A stretch of 47,692 bases of DNA from Sedimentisphaerales bacterium. GTDB taxonomy: Bacteria > Planctomycetota > Phycisphaerae > Sedimentisphaerales > UBA12454. The notes under the pieces were generated by a model. The model was not told the DNA's origin. It saw nothing but the letters and a program-made list of their open reading frames with translations, and made no database searches. The translations under genes and the position numbers were made by a program. The stretch lies in the NCBI GenBank assembly GCA_016930635.1, contig JAFGGI010000021.1, positions 1 to 47,692 of the forward strand. Reading direction: 5' to 3'. Shown here piece by piece: positions 1-9,500 of the stretch (the first letter of the stretch is position 1; every line of letters begins with the position of its first letter).

Positions 1-104
1 AGTCCCTAAGGGACGAAGGATGGGAGGCGATTCAACAATTTTCAGTTTTTAGTTTTAATCTTTAAGTTTGCTATCCCCTATACCCTAATACAAAGGAGAA
101 TACT

Positions 105-506
105 ATGTCCGCACTTACAAAAAAACAACTGACAGTTATTGATGATTTATTCAACTCCGCAGGCGATGAATCAACCGTCTTGCAAAAACACAAAATCTCA
201 AGAAAACTCTGGAATGATTGGCTGTCTGTCAAAGATTTTACTGATGAGATCGCCGCTCGAATGGAAGCTGCAAAAAGACGCAGCCGGATAATTCTCTCCC
301 AGCACGCCCCTTTCGCAGCCGCAAAATTAGTCGAGCTGTGCCAGAGCGAAAATCAGGAGACCAGCAGAAAAGCTGTGCTGGACATCCTGAACCTCCAGAC
401 CAACCAACCTGAAATCTTATCTCAAATTTCAAACTCACCTCTCCCCAGTCTCGACGCCAAAACCGCCTCTAAACTCCTCGCCGCCCTGGCTGATGATAAA
501 CCTTAA
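105..506 (+). CDS. Terminase small subunit-like helical DNA-binding protein
   Basis: The product has 133 residues and is nearly all helical. Its first 50 residues (KKQLTVIDDLF ... KISRKLWNDWL) look like a helix-turn-helix of the kind found in phage terminase small subunits of the phBC6A51 type. The following stretch (EAAKRRSRIILSQHAPFAAAKL, then SRKAVLDILNL) matches my memory of those proteins, which recognise phage DNA for packaging. A clear AAAGGAG ribosome site at 93-98 fixes the ATG start. The usual partner, a large terminase subunit, is not next to it, but a terminase-like ATPase lies 9 kb downstream. No other phage structural genes are in view, so this is probably a relic or a domesticated gene. 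The family call is moderate and the function is an inference. Confidence 0.5.
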   Translation: MSALTKKQLTVIDDLFNSAGDESTVLQKHKISRKLWNDWLSVKDFTDEIAARMEAAKRRSRIILSQHAPFAAAKLVELCQSENQETSRKAVLDILNLQTNQPEILSQISNSPLPSLDAKTASKLLAALADDKP

Positions 507-571
507 AACCAGACTAAAAACCCGATTTTAGAGCAAAATTCAGCTTTTTAGTAATATTTTAAAGATTTTTC

Positions 572-600
572 TTGAACAAACACCCCTTTTTTAGCATAAT
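572..600 (+). promoter_or_regulatory. Sigma70-type promoter of the antitoxin gene
   Basis: TTGAAC at 572-577 and CATAAT at 595-600 are separated by exactly 17 bases. The pair sits 50 bases before the antitoxin start and directly before a palindrome. Confidence 0.6.
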
Positions 601-603
601 ATC

Positions 604-624
604 TGTAGTGAAGTTATCATTACA
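604..624. promoter_or_regulatory. Palindromic operator candidate before the antitoxin
   Basis: TGTAGTGA (604-611) and TCATTACA (617-624) form an inverted repeat with one mismatch around a 5-base spacer, just downstream of the -10 box. RelB/DinJ antitoxins are ribbon-helix-helix repressors that bind such palindromes, so this is a plausible autoregulatory site. Binding is inferred. Confidence 0.5.
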
Positions 625-649
625 TCAGCATTAAGAAAGTGAGGTTGTT

Positions 650-913
650 TTGGCTGGCAGTACTACTACAATTCAGGTCAGGATAGATTTGGACACAAAA
701 CAGAAAGTCGTAAAAATCCTGAATGCTCTGCATATCGATATGTCCGAAGCCATCAAAATGTATCTAAAGCAGATTATTCTCAACAGGGGAATCCCTTTTG
801 AATTGAAGATCCCCAACGAACTTACAGCAAAAACCATAGCTAAAGCCGAGGCAAATCAGGATCTGCACGAAGTTGCAGACGTTGATGAGCTTTTCAGGGA
901 GCTTGATATTTGA
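650..913 (+). CDS. RelB/DinJ-family antitoxin
   Basis: This 87-residue protein has the ribbon-helix-helix start of RelB/DinJ antitoxins: a beta strand (TTTIQVRIDLDTKQK) followed by two helices (ILNALHIDMSEAIKMYLKQII) and the typical NRGIPFELKIPN linker. In this family the N-terminal part binds the operator and the acidic C-terminal tail (HEVADVDELFRELDI) wraps the toxin. The start is a TTG preceded by GAGG at 641-644; no ATG fits. The gene has its own promoter and a palindrome upstream. The stop codon overlaps a TTG that would start the toxin, but that reading frame is broken, so the antitoxin appears to be an orphan. It may still repress its promoter or neutralise related toxins elsewhere. 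Confidence 0.8.
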   Translation: MAGSTTTIQVRIDLDTKQKVVKILNALHIDMSEAIKMYLKQIILNRGIPFELKIPNELTAKTIAKAEANQDLHEVADVDELFRELDI

Positions 914-1018
914 GGATATTCTACACCGGCCAATTCAAAAAAGACTTACTGCTAAGCATAGAGAACACAATAAAACAACTCTTGAAGGTCTGATACTACC
1001 AAAAATGATAACCCTTTC
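910..1018 (+). pseudogene. Decayed YafQ/RelE-type toxin
   Basis: A TTG at 910 overlaps the antitoxin stop (TTGA) and opens RIFYTGQFKKDLLLS, which resembles the start of YafQ toxins (.Y..QFKKDLK). The frame stops at 991-993 after 27 codons. In the next frame, from 981, LEGLILPK resembles the family's next block (LP.KYRDHPL), and after a further one-base shift NDNPF follows at 1004-1018. The catalytic C-terminal half of a normal toxin of about 90 residues is absent. The gene therefore looks frameshifted at least twice and truncated. The match is by eye over a short stretch. Confidence 0.55.
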
Positions 1019-1114
1019 ACCATGCAATGCTTATGCTGTATCTAACTAAAAGCATTAAATCATTGCTGAATTAGTATTATTTTGATAATATTAAATAAAA
1101 GCAGGGAAGCCACT

Positions 1115-1774
1115 ATGAAAGCAAAGCCGAAACTAAATACAACCAAATTATGTCATGAAGCTTGTTCTTTTGCCGAGCGGGAATCCAAACATAATGAACC
1201 ACTTCTTTTCGGCGTTACCGATGGTAAAGCTGTGGGTACTTATTTTGAACACAAATTTAAGAATGATCTGTCTGAGAAGTACGATTTTATACCAGGCAGT
1301 TCAGCATCAGGTATCGACTTCCCAGAGCTAAACGTAGATATGAAAGTTACAAGTATAAAACAACCACAATCCTCCTGTCCATACAAATCCGCGCGTCAGA
1401 AAATATATGGATTAGGTTATTCGTTACTGGTTTTCGTCTACGAAAAAACAGATAATGAAAAACTCAAGACAGGTCAGCTAAAAATTCTACACTCCATATT
1501 TGTAGAAAAAGAAAAGACAGGTGACTTTCAGACAACTACAGGTCTTTGCAAGATAATTCAAAACAATGGTAATACTGATGATATTGTAGCTTTTCTGAGA
1601 GAGAGAATGTTGCCGGTGGATGATATCGAGGTCGAAAAACTCGCTAAAGAAATTATAAACAATCCACCTGACACAGGTTATCTAACCATCTCAAATGCAC
1701 TTCAATGGAGACTTCAATATCGGCGTATTATTGAACAGGCCGGAAAAATAAAGGGGATTTCTAAGATCCGTTAA
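1115..1774 (+). CDS. Type II restriction endonuclease, PD-(D/E)XK fold
   Basis: The 219-residue product carries GSSASGIDFPELNVDMKVTS, with Asp68, Asp75 and Lys77 arranged as a PD-(D/E)XK nuclease core, preceded by a conserved-looking helix with Glu (YFEHKF). The following KSARQKIYGLGYSLLVFVY fits the strand-helix elements after the active site. The ATG at 1115 is chosen because AGGGAAG lies just upstream; a TTG at 1082 has no ribosome site. The gene ends two bases before the methyltransferase start, so the two are co-transcribed and probably translationally coupled, a classic type II layout. The nuclease would cut unmethylated foreign DNA. The recognition sequence cannot be read from the protein. 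Base composition is AT-rich compared with the housekeeping genes, which suggests horizontal transfer. Confidence 0.75.
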   Translation: MKAKPKLNTTKLCHEACSFAERESKHNEPLLFGVTDGKAVGTYFEHKFKNDLSEKYDFIPGSSASGIDFPELNVDMKVTSIKQPQSSCPYKSARQKIYGLGYSLLVFVYEKTDNEKLKTGQLKILHSIFVEKEKTGDFQTTTGLCKIIQNNGNTDDIVAFLRERMLPVDDIEVEKLAKEIINNPPDTGYLTISNALQWRLQYRRIIEQAGKIKGISKIR

Positions 1775-1776
1775 AA

Positions 1777-3288
1777 ATGAATACCACAAAATGTAAAAAA
1801 AGAATTGAATTAGGAGATTGGCAGACTCCTTTGGATTTGGCTAAAAAAGCCTGCTTGTTACTCAAAGATACGGATATTTACCCTGCTTCAATAATAGAAC
1901 CCACCTGTGGCAAAGGTAATTTTTTATCTGCCGCAATAGAAATCTTTCCATCAGCAAAACAATGTTTCGGTTTAGACATATCTGACAAACACATAACGGA
2001 AACTATAAAAAAAATAGAATCTTTTAAAAAACCCATTACGTCAACAATAATACATGCTGACTTCTTTTCGTTTGACTGGCCAAAACAAATAAAATCAATG
2101 CCTGACCCTGTTCTTGTTATTGGTAATCCTCCGTGGGTTACAAATTCAGGCATTGGCAGTCTCGAAGGAAAAAATCTCCCCAAAAAATCAAATTTCCAGA
2201 ACATGAAAGGAATGGATGCAATCACAGGGAAAAGCAACTTTGATATATCGGAATGGATAATAATCAACATGCTTGAACAACTAAAAACCCGACAAACTTG
2301 TATAGCAATGCTTTGTAAAACCGCCGTTGCACGCAAAATCCTGCTTTATGGCTGGAAAAATCACATTTCTCTTGGACAATGTTTAATATTTAAAATAGAT
2401 TCACAACAGCATTTTAATGTCGCTGTAGATGCCTGTTTTCTGGTTATCACATTGGGACAGAAAAATCAAAACTTTCAGTGCAAAGTTTATGAAGAATTAA
2501 ATTACGATTCTCCCAAGCATCTTGCCGTCTTTGAAAGCAACCGTCTCATACCCGATTTAGCCCTATATGAAAAATGGAAACATCTTCGCGCAGATAAGAG
2601 TAACGTTTTCAAGTGGCGATCAGGCATAAAACATGACTGTGTCAAAGTTATGGAGTTAAGAAAAGAGGGCAATATTTTTACAAACGGGCTTGGTGAAAAA
2701 TTTGAACTTGAAAATGATTATATTTTCCCAATGCTCAAAAGCTCAGATTTAGCCAACGGCCAAATTAAGGTTATAAACCGCTATATGCTTGTAACACAAC
2801 ATTTTGTTGGAGAACAAACTCATCTCATTAAACAAAATGCACCAAAAACATGGGGATATCTGCAAAAACACGCAAGTTTGTTAGACCAAAGAACAAGTAT
2901 TATATACAAAAATAATCCTCGATTTTCTATCTTTGGTGTCGGTGATTACACTTTTACAGACTGGAAAATAGCTATTTCCGGCTTCTATAAAAATATGCGA
3001 TTCCGACTCATAGGCCCTTACGAAAGCAAACCAGTTGTTCTTGACGATACTTGTTATTTTCTCTCATGTAAGTCTAAAGAAGAAGCGGAAGCTATACACG
3101 GCCTCTTATCATCAGAACCTGCAAAAGAATTTTTTTCTGCTTACATCTGGTGGGATTCCAAACGACCTATTACCCTGGAATTACTCAATATGCTTAGTAT
3201 CACCAAGCTTGCAGATACTTGTGATAAAAATGACTCACTTGAAACTATCTGTGAAAATACCTTACAACATCAATTAACAATGTTTTAA
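1777..3288 (+). CDS. Type II N6-adenine DNA methyltransferase, gamma class
   Basis: The 503-residue enzyme has the S-adenosylmethionine motif I (IIEPTCGKGNF, near residues 41-52) before the catalytic NPPW (Asn117-Trp120). This order, with a long C-terminal region for target recognition, is that of gamma-class N6-adenine methyltransferases. It would transfer a methyl group to adenine within the site recognised by the adjacent endonuclease and so protect the host chromosome. It starts two bases after the endonuclease stop. Having the nuclease first is less common than methylase first and implies that control of the relative timing lies elsewhere. Codon use is AT-rich like the nuclease, so the pair probably moved together. 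Confidence 0.85.
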   Translation: MNTTKCKKRIELGDWQTPLDLAKKACLLLKDTDIYPASIIEPTCGKGNFLSAAIEIFPSAKQCFGLDISDKHITETIKKIESFKKPITSTIIHADFFSFDWPKQIKSMPDPVLVIGNPPWVTNSGIGSLEGKNLPKKSNFQNMKGMDAITGKSNFDISEWIIINMLEQLKTRQTCIAMLCKTAVARKILLYGWKNHISLGQCLIFKIDSQQHFNVAVDACFLVITLGQKNQNFQCKVYEELNYDSPKHLAVFESNRLIPDLALYEKWKHLRADKSNVFKWRSGIKHDCVKVMELRKEGNIFTNGLGEKFELENDYIFPMLKSSDLANGQIKVINRYMLVTQHFVGEQTHLIKQNAPKTWGYLQKHASLLDQRTSIIYKNNPRFSIFGVGDYTFTDWKIAISGFYKNMRFRLIGPYESKPVVLDDTCYFLSCKSKEEAEAIHGLLSSEPAKEFFSAYIWWDSKRPITLELLNMLSITKLADTCDKNDSLETICENTLQHQLTMF

Positions 3289-3308
3289 AAACTTGCTTTC
3301 TTTTAACA

Positions 3309-3914
3309 ATGAAAATTCTAAAATCAGGTCTTATATTTTTATTAATTAACTCGGTTTTATTTATGTCCTCCTGCAGCAATATAAACGGAACTGCCCTTTC
3401 GATAACGGTAAAGCACCAGCTTGCTGCTTATCCTGACCAAAGACTCGTCGATATTTACAAAGCCTTTTTCCAGGGCTTCTTCGGTCCTGCACACTTTATA
3501 ACAGATCCGAATAAAGTTGCAGGCTATATCGAAGCAGAAGCAGCCGAAGCAGATAGCTTTGAGGCATATGATTTTTACCCCCTGCCGCCGGATGGAAAAT
3601 TTGTAAGAGTAAACCTAAGGCTCATCAAAGAAAACAAGATAAGCTTAAATGATTTTGCCGATGCCTTTACCAAAAGTGCAGAGCCCGTCAGCAAATTTGA
3701 TATCGCAAGATGGAAAACTCAATGGCCTCTTATCTTAGCTGAAATTGAAAAACAAAAAGATAACATTCCCCACTTCCACCAGGACAAGGCCTTTATCGAT
3801 TCGCTGCTTGCAAAAGATGAATATGTCGTCCACCACAGCGCTGAATTCATCGAGAAGTACCACCCCCACTATCGCGTCATTGCCGCCAGCCGGATAAACT
3901 GCATCGGTCGATAG
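3309..3914 (+). CDS. Predicted lipoprotein of unknown function
   Basis: The protein has 201 residues. It begins with a lipoprotein signal peptide: a short basic start, a hydrophobic stretch (GLIFLLINSVLFM) and the lipobox MSSC with Cys22 as the lipidation site. The mature part is soluble, rich in Phe, Tyr and His, and contains HHSAEFIEKYHPHYRVI near the end. I do not recognise the family. The last 38 bases overlap, tail to tail, the end of the PL4 lyase gene on the other strand. It starts 21 bases after the methyltransferase, but its composition and signal peptide do not link it to restriction-modification. Confidence 0.7.
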   Translation: MKILKSGLIFLLINSVLFMSSCSNINGTALSITVKHQLAAYPDQRLVDIYKAFFQGFFGPAHFITDPNKVAGYIEAEAAEADSFEAYDFYPLPPDGKFVRVNLRLIKENKISLNDFADAFTKSAEPVSKFDIARWKTQWPLILAEIEKQKDNIPHFHQDKAFIDSLLAKDEYVVHHSAEFIEKYHPHYRVIAASRINCIGR

Positions 3915-5826
3915 GCTCCAGTTCCATATTTATATAATCATACATAATATGATTACCCATCCCGCTGACCGAAGCCTGCACTAAAGTAATTACATTTTGA
4001 CCTTTTTTCAGACTCCCCGACGGAATATTAATATAATGCACCCCGTATTTTGCATGGATCCCTTCACGAATAAGCCCGTTACCTCTATTGGGCTCAACAT
4101 AGAACTTTACAAACTCTTTAGACTCGTCATTGACATAGATATACATATGTGCCTGATGCGCCCCTGCTGCTGCAATAGTAAGCACCGCTCCTGTCAATGG
4201 AACTTCTTCAAGACTGAAATATATCCTCCATTTCCAGGGCTCTTTTTCTTTATAAGGATTATGCGCGTAATTCAGCACCTCCTGCCAGTCATTTTCCGAC
4301 ACATAGTATTCAAGCGGATTAGAAAACTCATCTGCAAACTTTGTAAACAGGTAAGGCTCGTAATAATCAGTCGCCCCGTGTCTGAACTCCGCCGCACTTC
4401 TGTCAGGCGTGCCTATCTCCCACGAGATTTTTTTACCCCTGTGCTGCACCTTCCAGACGATTTTACCCATCTTTGTCGTCTCCCTCGGCCAGACTTTAAT
4501 ACCATCCTTTGAATACTCGCCTACAACACCGTCTGCAAAAACATATAATGTATAATCCCCTGCCCGCACATCCTCGATAACAAACTCGCCGTTGGCCTTT
4601 GCCTTGGTCCAGTACTGATAACCTCTGCCCTGAAACTGCCAGTTCCTGTTTTCTTTTTCGCTCAAAGCAAGCCCGACCCACGCTCCTTTAGCATCTACAT
4701 CAGGCTTTAGTTTATCTTTGATAATAAGTTTTCCTTTTACCGCTCCCCGCATTTGCCCCTGATACTCGTTACTTAACACCCATTCGTAAGGCCACTTTTC
4801 TCTTTCCAGCTGCGCCTGTTTTTTGGCATCTTTCCAGCAGGCATCGGGACTCCCTTCTTTATTCATATAAAGCAGCCAGGGCCCGTATATCTTCTGCCAT
4901 ACCTGTCCATTTTTAATTGTAAATCCTGAACCGTTATAATGATTGGTATTCAGATACAGATGAATTATACCTGCCGCCGCGGTCAGGTCGTTTTTAGTAG
5001 GCCCGTCATTAAAAAACTCATGGCTGGGCAATACTATCCAGGCACCGATATTATTTTTTGAACCCGCCCCGTTAGAGACAGGCAGTCCAATATCAACATC
5101 AGATGTTAAAGATGTCTTATCTCTAACGGGGCCCGCAAAACCGTAAGCATCCAGCTTATAATAATCTGCTGAGTACATATACTTGCAGTCATACCTCCCT
5201 GCCCTGGCCCCGGAAGTATATTTGACAATTTCTTTGATACCGCCCCGCTCCGCATTGACCTCATCAGAAAACGATGCCATCTTCCAGTTTCTAAGCTCAT
5301 CCACACATATCGTATCCAGCAGATAATCGTTGTTATCTTTACCCATCCACCAGACCATCCGCCATTCGCCCATATCCACATCAGGATAATCGCTTCGGTG
5401 TGAAACTATCGCATAAGAGTACAGCCCGCTCAGGCCTTTTTGCATAACGTAATGAATATCTATATCCCAGGCATGCCTGTCACCAGACTCATAAATTTTC
5501 CTGCAGGATATATCAGCAATTTCCCCTGTCTGATTTGCAAAAGAATAAATACAATGGCCGGGCCTCTCATATCCCGCCCCTGTAGTCATACTGAAATAAA
5601 TATTTTTCTTGCCTCTTTGACTGACCATCTCGTTGCCGTCATACTTAAGCGATGTAACTTCAGCCCTTCCTGTATCTATTACTGCCCTGACAATTCCATT
5701 ATCAAGAATTACATCATTACCTTCTCTGACGACTGACACATTATCTGCGCAATAGCCAAAGGCTGGAAAAACAATGATGTACACTAAGATGTGTATAAAA
5801 AGTTGTATCCCTTTATATCTTATCAT
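3877..5826 (-). CDS. Rhamnogalacturonan lyase, PL4 family, secreted
   Basis: The 649-residue protein starts with a signal peptide (LFIHILVYIIVFPAFGYCA) and resembles family 4 polysaccharide lyases, which cleave rhamnogalacturonan I of pectin by beta-elimination. Family-like blocks include VILDNGIVRAVIDTGRAEVTSL near the mature N terminus, SHRSDYPDVDMGEWRMVW, and GRYDCKYMYSADYYKLDAYGFAGP. The middle part (KGKLIIKDKLKPDVDAKGAWVGL) fits the small fibronectin-like domain, and the last 170 residues (YVSENDWQEVL ... LTIAAAG) fit the carbohydrate-binding-like jelly roll. Length is as expected for the three-domain family. I prefer the ATG at 5826 with AAGGG upstream over the TTG at 5829. A polygalacturonase lies on the other side of rnpB, so both probably serve pectin breakdown outside the cytoplasm. 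Confidence 0.85.
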   Translation of the reverse strand: MIRYKGIQLFIHILVYIIVFPAFGYCADNVSVVREGNDVILDNGIVRAVIDTGRAEVTSLKYDGNEMVSQRGKKNIYFSMTTGAGYERPGHCIYSFANQTGEIADISCRKIYESGDRHAWDIDIHYVMQKGLSGLYSYAIVSHRSDYPDVDMGEWRMVWWMGKDNNDYLLDTICVDELRNWKMASFSDEVNAERGGIKEIVKYTSGARAGRYDCKYMYSADYYKLDAYGFAGPVRDKTSLTSDVDIGLPVSNGAGSKNNIGAWIVLPSHEFFNDGPTKNDLTAAAGIIHLYLNTNHYNGSGFTIKNGQVWQKIYGPWLLYMNKEGSPDACWKDAKKQAQLEREKWPYEWVLSNEYQGQMRGAVKGKLIIKDKLKPDVDAKGAWVGLALSEKENRNWQFQGRGYQYWTKAKANGEFVIEDVRAGDYTLYVFADGVVGEYSKDGIKVWPRETTKMGKIVWKVQHRGKKISWEIGTPDRSAAEFRHGATDYYEPYLFTKFADEFSNPLEYYVSENDWQEVLNYAHNPYKEKEPWKWRIYFSLEEVPLTGAVLTIAAAGAHQAHMYIYVNDESKEFVKFYVEPNRGNGLIREGIHAKYGVHYINIPSGSLKKGQNVITLVQASVSGMGNHIMYDYINMELEPIDRCSLSGWRQ

Positions 5827-5869
5827 CAATCCCTTAACTACATGTTGTCCGGATGCAGTAAAGTTCTTT

Positions 5870-6365
5870 TGCCTGGCGGGTCTATAAGCCGGGTTCTGTA
5901 ATCAACGGCCATTTCTCTGGGACTGCCGTTACCGACAGCCTCAAGCAACCTACCCGCCGGCTGTGAAATCCCAAATCAAATTTGAAATTTCGTTTACTCG
6001 GGCAGAGTACATCCCGCACCTATTCCATATTCTCGCTACAAACCAGAAACTATTAACTTCTGGTTGCAAAACATATTTTAAACGTTCTGCCAAACAAAAA
6101 TACAAAATAGGTGCGGGACAAGCCGGCATACTTGGTCTTGCAGGCGGTGGGGTTTGCCGTGCCGGCCCTGTCACCAAAGCCGCGGTGCGCTCTTACCGCA
6201 CCTTTTCACCATTGCCACTGTCCCTGAGGGACATAGGCTGTGTATTTTCTGTGGCACTTTCCCGCGGATCACTCCGGATGGCCGTTAGCCATCACCGCGC
6301 CCTGTCCTGCCCGGACTTTCCTCCCCTTTGAGATCTCAAAGGAGCAGCCGTCCGACCCGCCAGAC
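5870..6365 (-). ncRNA. rnpB: RNase P RNA, type A, with an enlarged P15-P17 region
   Basis: Read on the minus strand, the core features of bacterial RNase P RNA appear in order. The P1 stem is GGCGGGTC (complement of 6354-6361) paired with GACCCGCC (complement of 5875-5882). P4 has its 5' strand GAGGAAAGTCCGGGC (complement of 6309-6323) and the 3' strand ACAGAACCCGGCTTATAG (complement of 5882-5899). Conserved blocks GGTAAGAGCGCACCG, CACGGCAAACCCC and GGGTAGGTTGCTTGAG lie between them. The RNA is the catalytic subunit that removes 5' leaders from tRNA precursors. At about 490 nt it is longer than the usual 350-400. The excess lies between 5963 and 6120, inside the P15-P17 position, where nested perfect stems are present. 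The exact ends are estimated from P1. Confidence 0.93.
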
Positions 6366-6467
6366 AAAAAAATCTCTTATAAAATTTCCAATTAATTTAC
6401 GAATATACCGCAAAATATGCCCTTTTACAAGCCCTGTTGTAAAAACACCTCATTAATACCTTAAAAC

Positions 6468-6496
6468 TTGATTATTACATAATTTTATGGTATAAT
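6468..6496 (+). promoter_or_regulatory. Sigma70-type promoter of the polygalacturonase gene
   Basis: TTGATT at 6468-6473 and a perfect TATAAT at 6491-6496 are 17 bases apart, 70 bases before the gene. TTGGAG at 6556-6561 serves as ribosome site. Confidence 0.7.
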
Positions 6497-6567
6497 AGGT
6501 AAGATTAGAGGTGCTGGTAATTAATGCCCTTTTGGGCAGAATATTCATAGTTAATTGGAGTTGACAA

Positions 6568-9500
6568 ATGGACTTTCACAAAATTTCCCTCGTTCTTGTA
6601 ATTATGCTTTTGCTCAGCGGTTCTGTTCTTGCTGTCCTGCCGCCTGAGACCGGCTGGGTTGCACGCTACCAGGGCAACGCCGGCGGTTGGGACTCAGCCG
6701 AGGACATCGCACTCGATTCTGCAGGAAACGTTTATGTAACAGGCTACGCTAAACGCACAGGCACTAATTACGACTTTGTTACAATAAAATATTCAGCCGG
6801 AGGCACCGCCCTTTGGACACAGCCGTACGACTATAACACCAGCAGTGATTTCGCATTGGCAATGGCTGTGGATTCAGGCTCAAATGTTATCGTCGCAGGT
6901 TTTGGCTACAATCCTGATACAAGTTATGACGGCCTCATCGTAAAATACGACTCACTCGGCAATAAGCTTTGGGCCAAACGTTTTGACGGCGATTCAACTA
7001 ACGACCAATTCTATGATGTCGCTGTCGATGCGGCCGGAAATATTTACGCCTGCGGCATAACAGATGACGATGCCCTGATAGTAAAATTCACACCTGACGG
7101 CACTATCGCATGGGACAGATCATATAACGGCCCGGCAGGAGATATAGACAGCTTTTATAAAGTCATCACCGACATCGGCGGCAACATCTATGCCTGTGGA
7201 GATGCCTCAGGGATCTTAACTGGTTCAGACTGCCTGATAATAAAATATGACTCGGCAGGAAATCAACAGTGGGCAAAACAGCACGCCGGCTATGAAGACG
7301 GTTGGGACCTGTTCGTGGATATGACCGCCGATGCGGCAGGAAATGTTTATGTCACAGGTTCTGTCGAGACCATAACTGATTCGAACTATGTAACCATTAA
7401 ATATGACACCGCCGGCAACCCGATCTGGACATCTTACTACACCGGCACCTCTGTAGGCTGGGATGATGCATACGCTGTCATTCTCGATAAGGATGGAAAT
7501 GTACTCGTAACAGGAAGAACCCAGGGCACAAGCAGCTCAGATGTGGGCACCGTTAAATATAACGGGCAAACAGGAGCACCGATTTGGAATGTCCCGTATA
7601 ACGGTACAGGTAATGCAAGTGACTTCGGACAGTCAATAACAACAGACTACCTCGGCAATGTTTATGTCCATGGAAGAACCACTCAATTAAGTTCGAGAGA
7701 TTATCTTACATTAGGCTACAATTCAGATGGCATTCATCAATGGACAAAAACTTATGACGGACCTGCCGCAACCGAAGATATCGGCACTGCAATGGCATTT
7801 GACAACGGCTTAATATATGCTACGGGCTACAGCAAAGGTACAGACGGAAGCTATGATTATGCAACTGTAAAATATATATATAACTATTGCACTCTGCCTT
7901 CAGCAATGCCGGGGGATTTAAATGGAGATTGCAAAGTTGATATGGGCGACTACCTTCTTTTCGCTGATAATTATATCTCATGGCAGAACGATTATCCCGT
8001 ACTCAGTAATATAGCTGACGACTGGCTCGAATGTCACCTGGCAGAACAATCCGGCTGTCATTATACCCCTGCAAATCTAAACGCGCCTCAAAATCCTATG
8101 GTCCCGCCTATGGCTTATGACGACACAGGACTCATACTGATATGGAGCAAGCCTAAGGACTATTCAAATGTTGCAAGTTATAATGTCTATCAGAACGGCT
8201 CATTCCTCGGTAATACAACAAATCTCTTCTATAATGTCTCAGGACTGAGTCCTAACACCATGTATCCATTTACTGTAGCATCCGTAAATGCCGCTGGAGC
8301 AGAACTGGCAATCAGCACAACCTGTTACGCAACAACAGCAAATACGCCTGACGTCTTCTACCCGGAAGACTACGGCGCCGCTGCCGACGGTATTACAAAA
8401 GACACCGCTGCTATCCAGGCTGCAATCGAAGCCTGCACCCCCGGCGGCAAAGTCCATCTCAGGGCTGGAAAAACTTTCTTAAGCGGCGCGGTATTCCTGA
8501 AAAGCAATATGACTTTCCAGGTAGACGGAACTATCTTAGGCAGCAGCCTTGCGGCAGATTATCCGCTTACATCAAGGCGTTTCCCATACTATCCTGCCGG
8601 AAATAATTTTATGGGATTAGTCAATGCATACTCCAATTATACTACTCCTGAAACCTTCGGCCAGCCATACGGAGCCATCACAAATGTAAGAATCTGCGGC
8701 TCCGGCGTCATCAACGGATGCGAAGGTTACAGCGCAAGTAATCCTCACCAGATCCTCGACCACGGAGACACTCCGCTTGGAATCGCTCAAATTGAAGCTG
8801 CCAGCTACGACTCTACACGCCGAGGTGATATGGTTACAGTAAAAGGTGTCGATAATATCTACGTAGGCGGTTGGAACGGAACTTTAACATTAGTCTATCC
8901 ATCGGAACATACAATATTTATAAGTTATTGCAACCAGGTCACTGTCGCTGATGTCGATTGCCAGACCTTCGATATACACAACGGCGACGGCGTCAATCTC
9001 TGTACCTCCGATACAGCATATATCTTCAACTCATACTTCGACACCGGCGACGACTGCATCAACATGAACGCAGGCCAGGGACAACAGGGTGTGGATGAAA
9101 ACAGACCGGTTCAGAACGTCAGGGTCTTTAACTGCACCACAGAACGCGGCCACGGCGGTTATGTCATAGGAAGCTTCACCGCAGCATGGGTTCAGGACTC
9201 TCTCATAGAAGACTGCCTCTTCCAAAACAATGACCCGCATTCAAACGGCAAAGGCATACGAATGAAAACAGGTAATAACAACGGCGGCGGCGCCAGAAGA
9301 ATTACCTGCAGAGACATCGTAATATCAGGCTGTTCAGAAGAAGGTATTTTCCTCGACAGCACATATAATGCCGGCGCAGGCTATTTCCCTGCCGGCCCGG
9401 GACAGTTCAGCGGAAATGTATTTAAGAACATTACTATTACTTCAGGTGACGAAAGCATCTTCATCAACGGATTATCAGGTACACCTCATACTAATAATAT

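Noticed and set aside
3997-4512. 171-codon plus-strand frame opposite the PL4 lyase
   Set aside because: Antisense shadow with no protein-like features; the lyase reading is clear.
5950-6331. Open frames on both strands within 5950-6331
   Set aside because: They lie wholly inside rnpB; conserved RNase P RNA blocks explain the sequence and there are no ribosome sites.
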